A stretch of DNA of 64,000 nt from Actinobacteria bacterium OK074 (GCA_001298575.1 LJCV01000022.1:29720-93719), one strand, 5' to 3'; shown: positions 52,131 to 61,454, counted from the stretch's first letter. Notes: generated by a model not told the origin, from the letters alone. Program-made: numbers and translations.

Positions 52131-52940
52131 ATGACAGACGGACGTCCCGCCCCCGACCAGGAGGCGTTGTCCAAGATCGACACCACGGTGCCGCACTCGG
52201 CCCGCATCTGGAACTACTGGATGGGCGGCAAGGACAACTACGAGGTCGACCGGGTCGCGGGCGACGCCTACCGCGAGATCGCCCCGAACATCGAGACGAT
52301 GGCCCGCGCCTCCCGCGACTACCTGATCCGCACGGTCACCTTCGTCGCCGGTGAACTCGGCATCCGCCAGTTCCTCGACATCGGCACCGGCCTGCCGACG
52401 TACGACAACACCCACCAGGTCGCGCAGCGGGTGGCCCCCGAGGCCCGCATCGTCTACGTCGACAACGACCCGCTGGTCCTGCGCCATGCCCAGGCGCTGC
52501 TCACCAGCACGCCCGAGGGTGTCACCGACTACATCGACGCGGACCTGCACGAGCCCGAGAAGATCATCGAGCAGGCGGGGCGGATCCTCGACTTCGACCG
52601 GCCCGTCGCCCTGATGCTCATGGGCATCCTCGGCCACATCCTCGACTACGAGGAGGCCAAGTCGATCGTCCGCCGTCTCCAGGCCGCGCTCCCGCCGGGC
52701 AGCTACTTCGTGCACTACGACAGCACCGACACGGACGCCGAGCTGAAGCGGGCCCAGCAGGGCTACGACGATACGGGCGCGATCCCCTACGTCCTGCGCA
52801 GCCCCGCGCAGGTCGGCGCGTACTACGAGGGCCTCGAACTGCTCGACCCGGGCATCGTCTCCTGCCCGCTGTGGCGCCCGGAGCCCGGCACCGTGCCCGA
52901 GCCGACGGACGTGTACGGAGGCATCGCCCGCAAGCCGTGA
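52131..52940 (+). CDS. DUF574 SAM-dependent methyltransferase
   Basis: 269 residues. The family N-terminus DTTVPHSARIWNYWMGGKDNY is followed by the SAM-binding motif FLDIGTGLPTYDNTHQVAQ and VYVDNDPLVLRHAQALL. These proteins are very abundant in Streptomyces, often beside XRE-DUF397 pairs, and their substrates are mostly unknown. CAGGAG lies about 8 nt before the ATG. Confidence 0.93.
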   Translation: MTDGRPAPDQEALSKIDTTVPHSARIWNYWMGGKDNYEVDRVAGDAYREIAPNIETMARASRDYLIRTVTFVAGELGIRQFLDIGTGLPTYDNTHQVAQRVAPEARIVYVDNDPLVLRHAQALLTSTPEGVTDYIDADLHEPEKIIEQAGRILDFDRPVALMLMGILGHILDYEEAKSIVRRLQAALPPGSYFVHYDSTDTDAELKRAQQGYDDTGAIPYVLRSPAQVGAYYEGLELLDPGIVSCPLWRPEPGTVPEPTDVYGGIARKP

Positions 52941-53124
52941 CGGATGTGCGCGGCCCCCGGGCGTGACGTATTTCCCGGCTGCTCCACGGCGGTGATTCGG
53001 TCCCCCGGCGCGACGGAAGGCGCGGATTCGGGTCCAATGGAGGTGACGGGTCACAACCGGTACGACACGTGTCATGGCGCCCGCCGCCACGCCCCCCCCC
53101 CGCCCGACGCGACGGAGGTCCGCG

Positions 53125-53577
53125 ATGCCCACTCCTCTCCGGCTCCTGCACGCCCTGTCCGCCGAGCACCGCGAGCGGCTGATGACGGTGGCCCGCGAGG
53201 TCTCGTTCCCGGCGGACGGGAGGATCTTCGAGGCGGGCGGCACCGCGGACCGGTTCTGGGTGGTGCGCTCGGGCACGGTCTCCCTGCACCAGCGGGTCAC
53301 CGACGCCCGGCGCATCTCCGTGGCCACGCTCGGCCCCGGTGACCTGCTCGGCTGGTCCTGGCTGTTCAGACCGCACACGTGGGACTTCGGCGCGGAGGCG
53401 TTCAGTCCGGTGCGTGCCTACGAGTTCGACGCCACCGCCGTACGCGGCCTGTGCGAGGCGGATCCGGCCCTGGAGCTGGCGCTGACCCGCACGGTCGGCG
53501 CGATCCTCGCCCACCGGCTGGAGACCACCCGGGCCGCCCTGATCGAACACTACGCACAGCACGGCGGCGGCCACTGA
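53125..53577 (+). CDS. cyclic-nucleotide-binding-fold protein without a DNA-binding domain
   Basis: 150 residues. A CRP-type beta-roll is evident: LHALSAEHRERLMTVAREVSFPADGRIFEAGGTADRFWVVRSGTVSL split over strands, then GPGDLLGWSWLFRPHTWDFGAEAF. The C-terminal helix is present, but no helix-turn-helix follows. Residues that bind cAMP phosphate (R-x-A in RTAT-like loops) are not evident. It may be a ligand sensor or protein-interaction module. GGAGG lies 6 nt before the ATG. A run of ten C lies upstream at 53092-53101. Confidence 0.85.
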   Translation: MPTPLRLLHALSAEHRERLMTVAREVSFPADGRIFEAGGTADRFWVVRSGTVSLHQRVTDARRISVATLGPGDLLGWSWLFRPHTWDFGAEAFSPVRAYEFDATAVRGLCEADPALELALTRTVGAILAHRLETTRAALIEHYAQHGGGH

Positions 53578-53580
53578 GCT

Positions 53581-53598
53581 CCCCGGCAAACCCCGGGG
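53581..53598. terminator. short hairpin between convergent genes
   Basis: CCCCGG pairs with CCGGGG around a 6-nt loop in the 21-bp gap between the nucleotide-binding-fold gene and the opposing desulfurase-like gene. Confidence 0.5.
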
Positions 53599-54807
53599 TC
53601 AGGGCCGTCGCAGGAAGTCCGTGAGCCCCTCCAGCAGCCGGTCGACGTCCTCGGCGGTGTTGTACGGGGCGAGCCCGACGCGCAGCCCGCCGGTGTCGCC
53701 GAGGCCCAGGTGGCGGGATGCCTCCACCGCGTAGAAGGCGCCGGAGGGCGCGGCGATGCCCCGCTCGGCGAGGAAGCCGTAGGCGTCGGCGGTGCTGTGG
53801 CCTTCGAGGGTCAGCAGCAGGGTCGGGGTGCGGTCGGCGGCCCGGGAGTACACGCGGACCTCCGGGAGCGCGGCGAGCCCGGCCTCGATGCGCAGCCGGA
53901 GCACGTCCTCGTACGCCTCCAGGGCGGTGATCCCGGCCACCAGCCGTTCGCGCCGGGTGCCGGTCGCGGCCGGGTCGAGGCCCGCCAGCACGTCGACGGC
54001 GGCACGGGCGCCGGCCAGGAACTCGTACGGCAGGGTGCCCAGCTCGAAGCGCTCGGGGACGGCGTTGGTGGAGGGCAGCAGCTTGTCCGGATGGAGGGTG
54101 TCGAGCAGCGCGGGGCTGCTCGCGAGGACGCCGAGGTGCGGGCCGAGGAACTTGTACGGCGAGCAGGCGAAGAAGTCCGCGCCGAGCCGGGCCAGGTCGA
54201 CGGGGGCGTGCGCGGTGTGGTGCACGCCGTCGACGTAGAGGAGGGCCCCGCCGCGGTGGACCAGGTCGGCGATCGCGGGGATGTGCGGGCGGGTGCCGAT
54301 CAGGTTGGAGGCGGCGGTGACGGCGACCAGTCGGGTCCGCTCCGAGAGCACGGCGGCGATGTCGTCGCTGGTCAGCTCGCCGGTGGCGGGGTCGAAGTCG
54401 GCCCAGCGGACGACGGCGCCGACGGCCTCGGCGGCCTGCACCCAGGGCCGGATGTTGGCGTCGTGGTCGAGCCGGGTGACGACCACCTCGTCGCCCGGCG
54501 CCCAGGTCTTGGCGAGGGCGCGGGAGACGTCGTACGCCAGCTGGGTCGCGCTGCGGCCGAAGACGATCCCGGCGGGGTCCGCGCCCAGCAGGTCGGCGAG
54601 CGCCTGCCGGGCCCCGGCGACGACGGCCTCGGCGTTGCGTTCGCCGACCGTGGTCGAGCCCCGGTTGGCGAGCGGGGCGGCCAGGGCGTCGCCGATGGCG
54701 TCGATGACAGCCTGCGGGGTCTGGGAGCCGCCGGGTCCGTCGAAGTGGGCGAGTCCGGCCTTGAGCGCGGGGAACTGGGCACGGACGGCGGCGATGTCGT
54801 ACGTCAC
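53599..54807 (-). CDS. cysteine desulfurase-like PLP enzyme (TIGR01976-type)
   Basis: 402 residues of the class V aminotransferase fold. Starts MTYDIAAVRAQFPALKAG, with FDGPGGSQTPQAVIDAI near the N-terminus. The PLP Lys is in SPYKFLGPHLGVL, and the cofactor Asp/His segment is LLYVDGVHHTAHAPVDL. It belongs to the cysteine desulfurase-like subfamily whose true substrate is not established. The GTG at 54807 has AAGGAG 4-5 nt upstream; longer readings run through tandem repeats. Confidence 0.9.
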   Translation of the reverse strand: MTYDIAAVRAQFPALKAGLAHFDGPGGSQTPQAVIDAIGDALAAPLANRGSTTVGERNAEAVVAGARQALADLLGADPAGIVFGRSATQLAYDVSRALAKTWAPGDEVVVTRLDHDANIRPWVQAAEAVGAVVRWADFDPATGELTSDDIAAVLSERTRLVAVTAASNLIGTRPHIPAIADLVHRGGALLYVDGVHHTAHAPVDLARLGADFFACSPYKFLGPHLGVLASSPALLDTLHPDKLLPSTNAVPERFELGTLPYEFLAGARAAVDVLAGLDPAATGTRRERLVAGITALEAYEDVLRLRIEAGLAALPEVRVYSRAADRTPTLLLTLEGHSTADAYGFLAERGIAAPSGAFYAVEASRHLGLGDTGGLRVGLAPYNTAEDVDRLLEGLTDFLRRP

Positions 54808-54911
54808 GGGACTCCTTGTCGGGGCGGCGTCCTTGTCGGAGCGGCGGGCGTTCCGGATCAGTCTGCCCGCCCGGCCGCGCGGTGATCCCGTCCGGTCGCC
54901 GTGGTGATGTG

Positions 54912-54977
54912 GTGATCGCCACCGGTCCCGGTCGTGATCGCCACCGGTCCCGGTCGTGATCGCCACCGGTCCCGGTC
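54912..54977. repeat. three perfect tandem 22-bp repeats
   Basis: Three adjacent identical copies beginning GTGATCGCCACCGGTCCCG at 54912, 54934 and 54956. They lie in the gap upstream of the desulfurase-like gene, 105-170 bp from its start. Function unknown; could be an operator array or slippage product. Confidence 0.92.
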
Positions 54978-55118
54978 GTGGTCCCGTCGGTCTCCGGCGG
55001 GTCGCCGTCGTGATCCCGCCCGGCTGGCGCACGGAATACGCCATTCCCGCATCCCGCTGCAAAAATCTATCGCGGAGTGCGCATGATCCCGGTGGCCTGC
55101 GGGCACCTGTGTCTCAGG

Positions 55119-55151
55119 CCCCGCCGCGCTCCCCCGTCGCGGCGGGGTTTT
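55119..55151 (+). terminator. classical intrinsic terminator (stem plus T tract) on the plus strand
   Basis: A 10-bp GC stem (55119-55128 with 55138-55147), 9-nt loop, then TTTT. This is the only hairpin in the window with a clear T tract, yet no plus-strand gene ends nearby. A short unannotated plus-strand transcript from about 55040 is possible; a reading frame ATGATCCCGGTGGCC starts at 55083 after GGAG but runs through the hairpin. It also lies downstream of the minus-strand carboxylase/reductase gene. Confidence 0.7.
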
Positions 55152-55182
55152 CATGTGCGCGTACCCCTGGGCGCCCCGCCCG

Positions 55183-56499
55183 TCATCCGGTCAACTCCTC
55201 ACCCCTGGCGATGAGTTCACGGCGTTCCGGGTCCGTGACACCGAGGCCGGGATGCGGGGCCAGGGCGAGCACGCCGACCTTGCCGAGGTGGCCGTTGGTC
55301 TGCACGAGGCGGGCCGCCTCCGCGGTGCGGGCGAGGTCGTAGGTCGCCGTCAGTGCCGGGGCGAGCCGGCCGAGGTGCAACAGGCGCCCGACGGCGGCCT
55401 GTTCGTGGAGGTTGGCGCCGTGGCTGCCGACGACCCGTTTGAGCCGCATCCACAGGTACCGGTTGTCGAACTCGTGCACATAGCCGGTGCTGGAGCCGCA
55501 CGTCACGACGGTGCCGCCGCGCCGCACGACGAAGACGGAGATGCCGAAGGTGGCCCGCCCGACATGCTCGAACACGATGTGCGGGTCGTCTCCGGTCGCG
55601 GCCCGGATGCGCCTGCCGAGGCGTTTGCCCGCGGCCACCGGGTCGGCGGGCCCGTCACCGCCGAGGCCGATCTCCTCCCGGTTGATCACCACATGGCAGC
55701 CGAGCCCGCGCGCGTACTCCGCCTTGGCCTCGCTGCTGACCACGCCGACCGCGATCCCCCCGCCGCCGCGCACGAGTTGGACCGCGTACGCGCCGAGGCC
55801 CCCGGCCGCGCCCCAGATCAGCACGACGTCGCCCTGGGTCATCCGGGCGCCCCGCTCGCCGACGAGCATCCGGTAGGCGGTGCCCGCACACAACGGGTTC
55901 ACGGCGGCCTCCTCCCAGGTCAAGTGGCCCGGCTTGGGCAGGAGTTGGGTGGTGCGGACCACGGCGTACTGGGCGAGTCCGCCGTAGTTGGTCTCGAAGC
56001 CCCAGGCCAGCTGGCCCGCGCCCATCATGCCGTCGGCATGGGTGGCGGGATCCTCCTCGTCGACGTGCACGGGGCTGACGACCACGTGGTCGCCGGGCCG
56101 CCATCTGCGCACCCCGGAACCGGTCCGCACCACGACGCCCGCCGCGTCCGAGCCCACGACGTGGAACGGCCGGTCGTGCCGGGCCGCCCAACGGTCCTGT
56201 CTGCCCAGGTGTTTGAGGAAGGTGAAGGTCGGGATCGGCTCGAACATCGCCGACCAGACGGTGTTGTAGTTGATGCCGCTCGCCATGACCGCCACCAGCA
56301 CTTCGTTCGGGGCAAGTTCGGGCATCGGCACGGACCCGGTGTGGATGCTCTTGCGGACGTCCTTGTCGTCGACACCGGCGAACGAGTCGACGTCCTCGAC
56401 TCTCAGGTGCGCGGCGGTGAACTGCGCGGGCAGCGGCAGCCGTTCGAGCCGGTCGCCGGGGGCTCCCGCCACCACCGCCTCGGCCAGGGCATCGTCCAT
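55183..56499 (-). CDS. ccr: crotonyl-CoA carboxylase/reductase-type enzyme
   Basis: 438 residues of the medium-chain dehydrogenase superfamily. Features: NEVLVAVMASGINYNTVWSA, GSDAAGVVVRTGSGV, NPLCAGTAYRMLV, the NADPH motif WGAAGGLGAYAVQLV and the insertion ATGDDPHIVFEHVGRATFG. Ccr enzymes reduce and carboxylate 2-enoyl-CoAs to alkylmalonyl-CoAs. In this operon it may supply an unusual carboxyacyl extender to the adjacent PKS. AGGAGG precedes the ATG by 6 nt. It is the last gene of the FAAL-PKS-esterase-ccr operon (23-bp gap). Confidence 0.93.
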   Translation of the reverse strand: MDDALAEAVVAGAPGDRLERLPLPAQFTAAHLRVEDVDSFAGVDDKDVRKSIHTGSVPMPELAPNEVLVAVMASGINYNTVWSAMFEPIPTFTFLKHLGRQDRWAARHDRPFHVVGSDAAGVVVRTGSGVRRWRPGDHVVVSPVHVDEEDPATHADGMMGAGQLAWGFETNYGGLAQYAVVRTTQLLPKPGHLTWEEAAVNPLCAGTAYRMLVGERGARMTQGDVVLIWGAAGGLGAYAVQLVRGGGGIAVGVVSSEAKAEYARGLGCHVVINREEIGLGGDGPADPVAAGKRLGRRIRAATGDDPHIVFEHVGRATFGISVFVVRRGGTVVTCGSSTGYVHEFDNRYLWMRLKRVVGSHGANLHEQAAVGRLLHLGRLAPALTATYDLARTAEAARLVQTNGHLGKVGVLALAPHPGLGVTDPERRELIARGEELTG

Positions 56500-56523
56500 G
56501 GCACAACCTCCTTGCGTGCAGGG

Positions 56524-57486
56524 TCAGTTCAGGCCGAGACCGGCGGCGAGCAGGGGCCACGAGGCGGTGAACTCCTGTTGCCAGTACGGCCAGGAGTGCG
56601 CGCCACCGGCGTAGAAGTGCGTCTGGGCGGGCACGCCGAGCGCGGTCAGCCGGTCGGCGAAGGCGTGCGCCTGGTCCCACAGGGCGCCTTCGAGCAGCGC
56701 GCCCACCGGGTTGTCGGAGTCGTCGCCGACGCCGCTGCCCTGGGAGAGGTACAGCGCGGTGCCGCTCAGGTCGCGGGCGAGGTCGTAGGGGTTGTGGCCC
56801 TGCCAGTTGCGGAGGTTGAGCAGCCGGCTGCCCCACAGGGTGAGCGGTGACAGCGACTCGCGCAGGACGATCGTGTCGAGCACGGCCGGCATCCCGGGCG
56901 CCATGGTGTGCAGGATCCCGCTGTACGAGGCCGCCGTGCCGAAGGTGCCGGGGCGCCGCGCGGCCAGCGCCAGGGCGCCATAGCCGCCGGTCGACACGCC
57001 CGCGACGGCCCGGCCCGCCCCCGCCCGGAAGCCGGCGCCGAGCAGCGCCGGGACCTCCTCGGCGACGAACGTCTCGTAGTCCGGGGAGTCGGTGCCGTAG
57101 TTCCACCAGTCGGTGGGGATGCCGGTCGGTCCGGAGGACGGCATGACGGCGATCACGTCCTTGTCGGCGAGGAAGGTCTCGATGCCGGTCTCGCGGGTCC
57201 AGGACGTGTAGTCGTCGTGCGCGCCCTGGAGGAGGTGCAACACGGGCCAGGTGCGGTCGGGTTGGGCGGCGTAGGCGGTCGGCAGGATCACGCGGACGGG
57301 CACGGTGGCGCCGACGGCGGGCGAGGCCACCGTCAGGTCGACGGTCCGCGCGTCCAGCCAGGTCTGGCCCGTGACGGTGGCCGCGGCACCGGCCGTGCCG
57401 GCGCCGACTCCCGTGGCCAGGGCCGCCGTTGTGGCGGCGACGGCTGCGCGCAGCAGGGTCCTGCGCGTGGGGCGGGGGCTCGGCAT
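56524..57486 (-). CDS. Tat-exported antigen 85-like esterase/acyltransferase
   Basis: 320 residues with a twin-arginine signal (TRRTLLRAAVAATTAALATG ... GAAA). The esterase domain follows the mycolyltransferase order: LLQGAHDDYTSWTRETG (Ag85 has LLDGLRAQDDYNGW), VMPSSGPTGIPTDWW, YETFVAEEVPALL, the nucleophile S165 in GVSTGGYGAL, YLSQGSGVGDD, and a C-terminal GGAHSWPYWQQEF with H297 (Ag85 has GTHSWEYWGAQL). It should act outside the membrane to move or hydrolyse an acyl group. Next to a Pks13-like PKS and a FAAL this suggests transfer of a condensed lipid to a cell-envelope acceptor (inference). GAGGAGA precedes the ATG. Confidence 0.85.
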   Translation of the reverse strand: MPSPRPTRRTLLRAAVAATTAALATGVGAGTAGAAATVTGQTWLDARTVDLTVASPAVGATVPVRVILPTAYAAQPDRTWPVLHLLQGAHDDYTSWTRETGIETFLADKDVIAVMPSSGPTGIPTDWWNYGTDSPDYETFVAEEVPALLGAGFRAGAGRAVAGVSTGGYGALALAARRPGTFGTAASYSGILHTMAPGMPAVLDTIVLRESLSPLTLWGSRLLNLRNWQGHNPYDLARDLSGTALYLSQGSGVGDDSDNPVGALLEGALWDQAHAFADRLTALGVPAQTHFYAGGAHSWPYWQQEFTASWPLLAAGLGLN

Positions 57487-57530
57487 GGGCGTCTCCTCGG
57501 GCGGGGGCGTGGTGGCTGTGTCGGGTCGGT

Positions 57531-60500
57531 TCAGGGCCGGTCGCCCAGGTCGCGGCCGAGCAGGCGCGCCAACTCCTCGACGGCGGGCGGGTCGAGCACG
57601 GACAGGTGGTGGCCCGGCAGTTCGGTCACCGTGAGGTCGGCGCAGTGGGCGTCCCAGCCGAGGGTGGCGTCGGTGCGCTCGTAGCGGGGGTCGCGCACGG
57701 TGTGCGGGGCGGCTTCGGTCGCCCGGTACAGCAGGGTGCGGCCCCGGTAGGGCCGTGGCCGGTGCCGTTCGCCGCTGCGCAGGTCCAGGTAGGAGGTGCG
57801 CTGGTGTTCGAGCACGGACGGCGGCAGCTCCACGGTCGCGGCGAGCACCTTGAGGACGAGGTCGATCTGTCCGGCGTCGTCGAGTTCGGCGAGGTCGTCG
57901 AAGGGCAGGTCGAGCCGGGCCCGGTAGGTGTGCCGGACGTACTCCGCGAAGCCGGTGAACCGGCGCCGTGCCGTGTCCCCGGGGGTTTCGCCGGGCGGTG
58001 CGGGCAGGGGCAGGACGGAGTCGACCAGGACGAGGGCGGCGACCGGCCCGTGTGCGGACAGGAGGTGGGCGACCTCCTGGGCGAGGACCCCGCCGTAGGA
58101 CCAACCGCCCACCGCCCAGGGCCCCTTGGGCTGGACGGCCCGGATGCGGCGGGCGAACTCGCCGGCGCGGCCCGGTACGTCGTCGGGCTCCTCCAGCCGG
58201 TCGAAGCCGTACAACGGGCGGTCGCCGTCGAGGAGTTGGGCCAGCGGGGCGTACACCTGGGAGTCGCCGCCCGCGGCGTGGGCCAGGAAGAGGGGGGTGC
58301 GGGGGCCGCCGCCGGGGAAGGCGCGCAGCGGTGGCGTCTGCGGGGCAGTAGGGAGCAGCTCCGCCACGGCTCGCAGGGTCCCCCGCCGCAGCAGCACCCC
58401 GGGCTCGACGTCCACCCCGAACTCCCGCTCCACCGCGGCCCGGACGCGTACGGCGGTCAGGGAGTCGAGGCCGAGGTCGGTCAACGGCAGGTCGGGGTCG
58501 AGGCGTTCGGGTCCGAAGCCCATCACGGCGGCCACGCAGTGCCGCAGCCGCCCGACGGTGCCGCCGTCCCCATCCGCCGCGGGTGCCGCCCGCATCGGCT
58601 CGGGCGGCTTCTCCCCGAACCAGAACCGGCGGTGCCGCCACCGCGGCGACGGGACGTCGACGATCCGCCCGTCCGGCAACTCCCGTTCCCCCGTGGCCCG
58701 TACGCCGTTGACCAGCAGGGTCGCCAGAGCGGTGCGGAAGGTGAGGGCGTCGTCGGTGCCCTTGCGCAGGGTGGGGACGACGAGGGCGTCGTCCGGGAGG
58801 GTCTCCGTCAGCGCGTGCGTCTGGGTGCCGTGCGGGGCGACCTCGACGAAGACGCGGTGCCCGTCCTCGGCCGCGGCCCGCACGGCCTGCGCGAACCGCA
58901 CCGGACGGCGCAGGTTGGCCGCCCAGTACGCGGTGCCGTACCCGGGCAGCTCGCGCGGATCGTCCAACACGGTCGTGTAGTACGGGAGTTCCGGCTCGGC
59001 GGTGCGCACCTCGCCGATCTCCCGGGCGAACTCCCCCAGCAGCGGCTCGACTTCGCGGGAGTGCCCGGCCGCGGTCACCGGCAGGGCCCGCGCGAAGCCG
59101 CCCTCCGCGCTCACCCGGGCGACCAGTGCGGCGACGTCCGCGGCCGATCCGGTGACCACGCTCTGCGCGGGCGAGGCGTGGACGGCGACGGTCAGCGAGG
59201 TCAACTCCTGTGCCAAGGTGTCGATTTCCTCGGCCGGGCGGTCCACCACGGCCATGGCGCCGCCGCTCAGCCGGGCGAGCAGCCGGGAGCGTACGGCGAC
59301 GATCCGCGCGCCCGTCTCCGGGTCCAGTGCCCCGGCGACCACCGCCGCCGCGATCTCGCCGAGGGAGTGGCCGATGACGGCGGCGGGTGCGAAGCCGTAG
59401 GACCGCCACAGCCGGGCCAGGGCGACCTGGATGCCGTAGAGGGCGGGCATCACGGTGGCGGGGGTGGAGAGGTCGGCCTCCGGGGCGAGGCTCCCGGTGA
59501 GCGAGATGTCCGCGTGCCGTCGCAGCAGGGGTTCCAGTTCCTCGACGGCCGCCGCGAACTCCGGTTCGGCGGTGAGGAGTCGGCGGGCCATGCCGGGCCA
59601 CTGGGAGCCGTAGCCGGAGAACACCCAGACGGGTCCGGGGCCGGTCGGCCGGGTGCGGCCGACGACCGCGTGGGGGGTCGGTTCGGCGACGGCGAGGCGG
59701 CGCAGTGCCGTCAGCGTCGCGGTTCTGTCGCGGGTGACGAGGGCCGCGCGGTGGTGGCCGCGTTCGGTGCGTCCGGCGAGGGTGCGGGCGAGGTCGGCGT
59801 CGCGCACGCGCGGGTGGCCGGCGAGCCAGTCGGCGAGTTCACCGGCGTAGGCGCGCAGTCGGTCGTCCGTGGGCGCGGCCAGCACCGCGGGCAGGTGCTG
59901 ACGATCCGTCACTGTCCTTGCCGAGGCGCGGTGTTCGGTGAGGACGACATGGGCGTTGGTGCCGCCGAAGCCGAACGCGGAGACGCCCGCGGTGGCCGTG
60001 CCGGAGTAGCGGGGCCAGGGTTCCGGCTCGGTGGGTACGCGCAGGCCGAGGGCGTCCAGGTCGGCGTGCGGGCTCGGGCGGGTGTAGTGCAGGTGGGGCG
60101 GGATCTCGTCGTGGTGCAGGGCCAGGACGGTCTTGATCAGCCCGGCGATTCCGGCGGCGGCCTCCAGGTGGCCGAGGTTGGTCTTGGCGGAGCCGACGAG
60201 CAGGGGCTGTGCCGGGTCGCGTCCGGCGGCGAGGACCGCGGCCAGGGCGTGTGCCTCGACGGGGTCGCCGAGGGCGGTGCCGGTGCCGTGCGCCTCGACC
60301 AGGTCGACGGTCGCGGGGGCGCTGTGCGCCTCGGTCAACAGGGCTTGCTGTGCTTGGCCGTTGGGGGCGGTCAGCCCGTTGGAGCGGCCGTCGGAGTTGA
60401 CGGCGGTGGCGCGGACGACGGCGAGGACGCGGTCGCCGTCGCGTTCCGCGTCCGCGAGGCGTCTGAGGACGACGACGCCGCAGCCCTCGCCGCGCACGAT

Positions 60501-61454
60501 CCCGTCGGCGGCGGCGTCGAACGCCTTGCAGCGGCCGTCGGGCGCGAGCGCGCCCACCCGCTGGAAGGCGAGGGTGACGGCGGGCGCGAGCAGCAGGTTC
60601 ACCCCGGCGGCCAGCGCCGTGTCGCACTCCCCCGCTGCCAGGGCGCGCACCGCGTGGTGCACGGCCACGAGGGAGGAGGAGCAGGCGGTGTCGATCGCCA
60701 TGCTCGGTCCGCGCAGGTCCAGGACGTAGCTGAGGCGTCCGGCGGCGATGCTCGGGGAGCCTCCGGTGGCCGTCCAGGCGTCGGGGGCGGCGGCCGTGAG
60801 GTGGGCGTACTCGGCGCCGCTGATGCCGACGAAGACACCGGTGCGGGTGGACTCGACGGGGACGGCGGCGTGGTCGAGGGCCTCGCGGGCGACTTCGAGG
60901 AGGAGGCGTTGCTGGGGGTCCATGGCGGTGGCCTCGGGGGCGCCGATGCGGAAGAACTCGGCGTCGAATCCGGCGATGTCGGCCAGGAAGGCGCCGTGGC
61001 GGGGCACGGCCGCCGGGACGCCGCCCGGCCAGGCATCCCACCGGCCGTCCGGCACGGTGGCGACCGCGTCCCGGCCCTCGGCGAGCAGCCGCCAGTACGC
61101 GTCCGGGGAGTCGGCGCCGCCGGGGAAACGGCAGCCGACTCCGATGACGGCGACGGCCGTGTCGGCGTCCGGCGCGGTCAAGGTCCGTTTCTCCGCGACT
61201 GGTTGACGCTCCGTCAGTTTGCGTGTGATCGCGTCGACCGTGCCCGCCTCCCACAGCAGGGTGTCCGGGAGCCGGCGGCCGACGCGTTCGCCGAGCAGGG
61301 CGGCGAGGGCCACCGCGTCCCGTGAGGTCAGGCCGAGTTCGGCGAGCGGGCGGTCGTCGGCGATGTCGTCCGGGGCGATGCCGTACCAGGCGTGCAGGCG
61401 TCCGGCGACCAGGTCGTGGATCTGTGCGCGGGAGGGGGGAGGCGCCGGGCTCAC
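57531..61454 (-). CDS. type I PKS, ACP-KS-AT-ACP-TE (Pks13-like condensase)
   Basis: 1307 residues. Order: N-terminal ACP (about 10-80, carrier Ser S44 in LAELGLTSRDAV), KS (about 98-520, C258 in DTACSSSL, H389 in EAHGTGT, H429 in GHLEAA), AT (about 605-900, S697 in GHSLGE, specificity loop AAGHSREV rather than the usual YASH or HAFH), C-terminal ACP (about 965-1035, S998 in LGLDSLT) and thioesterase (about 1050-1300, S1119 in GWSYGG, His in PGHHLSV). There is no KR, DH or ER. This is the order of mycobacterial Pks13, which condenses two fatty acyl chains. The product would be an alpha-branched beta-keto acid, esterified or released by the TE. GTG overlaps the FAAL stop (GTGA), so acyl activation and condensation are coupled. 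Confidence 0.92.
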   Translation of the reverse strand: MSPAPPPSRAQIHDLVAGRLHAWYGIAPDDIADDRPLAELGLTSRDAVALAALLGERVGRRLPDTLLWEAGTVDAITRKLTERQPVAEKRTLTAPDADTAVAVIGVGCRFPGGADSPDAYWRLLAEGRDAVATVPDGRWDAWPGGVPAAVPRHGAFLADIAGFDAEFFRIGAPEATAMDPQQRLLLEVAREALDHAAVPVESTRTGVFVGISGAEYAHLTAAAPDAWTATGGSPSIAAGRLSYVLDLRGPSMAIDTACSSSLVAVHHAVRALAAGECDTALAAGVNLLLAPAVTLAFQRVGALAPDGRCKAFDAAADGIVRGEGCGVVVLRRLADAERDGDRVLAVVRATAVNSDGRSNGLTAPNGQAQQALLTEAHSAPATVDLVEAHGTGTALGDPVEAHALAAVLAAGRDPAQPLLVGSAKTNLGHLEAAAGIAGLIKTVLALHHDEIPPHLHYTRPSPHADLDALGLRVPTEPEPWPRYSGTATAGVSAFGFGGTNAHVVLTEHRASARTVTDRQHLPAVLAAPTDDRLRAYAGELADWLAGHPRVRDADLARTLAGRTERGHHRAALVTRDRTATLTALRRLAVAEPTPHAVVGRTRPTGPGPVWVFSGYGSQWPGMARRLLTAEPEFAAAVEELEPLLRRHADISLTGSLAPEADLSTPATVMPALYGIQVALARLWRSYGFAPAAVIGHSLGEIAAAVVAGALDPETGARIVAVRSRLLARLSGGAMAVVDRPAEEIDTLAQELTSLTVAVHASPAQSVVTGSAADVAALVARVSAEGGFARALPVTAAGHSREVEPLLGEFAREIGEVRTAEPELPYYTTVLDDPRELPGYGTAYWAANLRRPVRFAQAVRAAAEDGHRVFVEVAPHGTQTHALTETLPDDALVVPTLRKGTDDALTFRTALATLLVNGVRATGERELPDGRIVDVPSPRWRHRRFWFGEKPPEPMRAAPAADGDGGTVGRLRHCVAAVMGFGPERLDPDLPLTDLGLDSLTAVRVRAAVEREFGVDVEPGVLLRRGTLRAVAELLPTAPQTPPLRAFPGGGPRTPLFLAHAAGGDSQVYAPLAQLLDGDRPLYGFDRLEEPDDVPGRAGEFARRIRAVQPKGPWAVGGWSYGGVLAQEVAHLLSAHGPVAALVLVDSVLPLPAPPGETPGDTARRRFTGFAEYVRHTYRARLDLPFDDLAELDDAGQIDLVLKVLAATVELPPSVLEHQRTSYLDLRSGERHRPRPYRGRTLLYRATEAAPHTVRDPRYERTDATLGWDAHCADLTVTELPGHHLSVLDPPAVEELARLLGRDLGDRP

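Noticed and set aside
54912..54977. CRISPR array
   Set aside because: The 22-bp units are directly adjacent with no spacers, and no cas genes are present. The array at 18880-19073 likewise lacks unique spacers.
57429..61325. A very long plus-strand open frame antisense to the PKS
   Set aside because: It is a high-GC shadow: Gly/Val/Arg-rich without domains, while the minus strand gives a complete PKS with all catalytic motifs.
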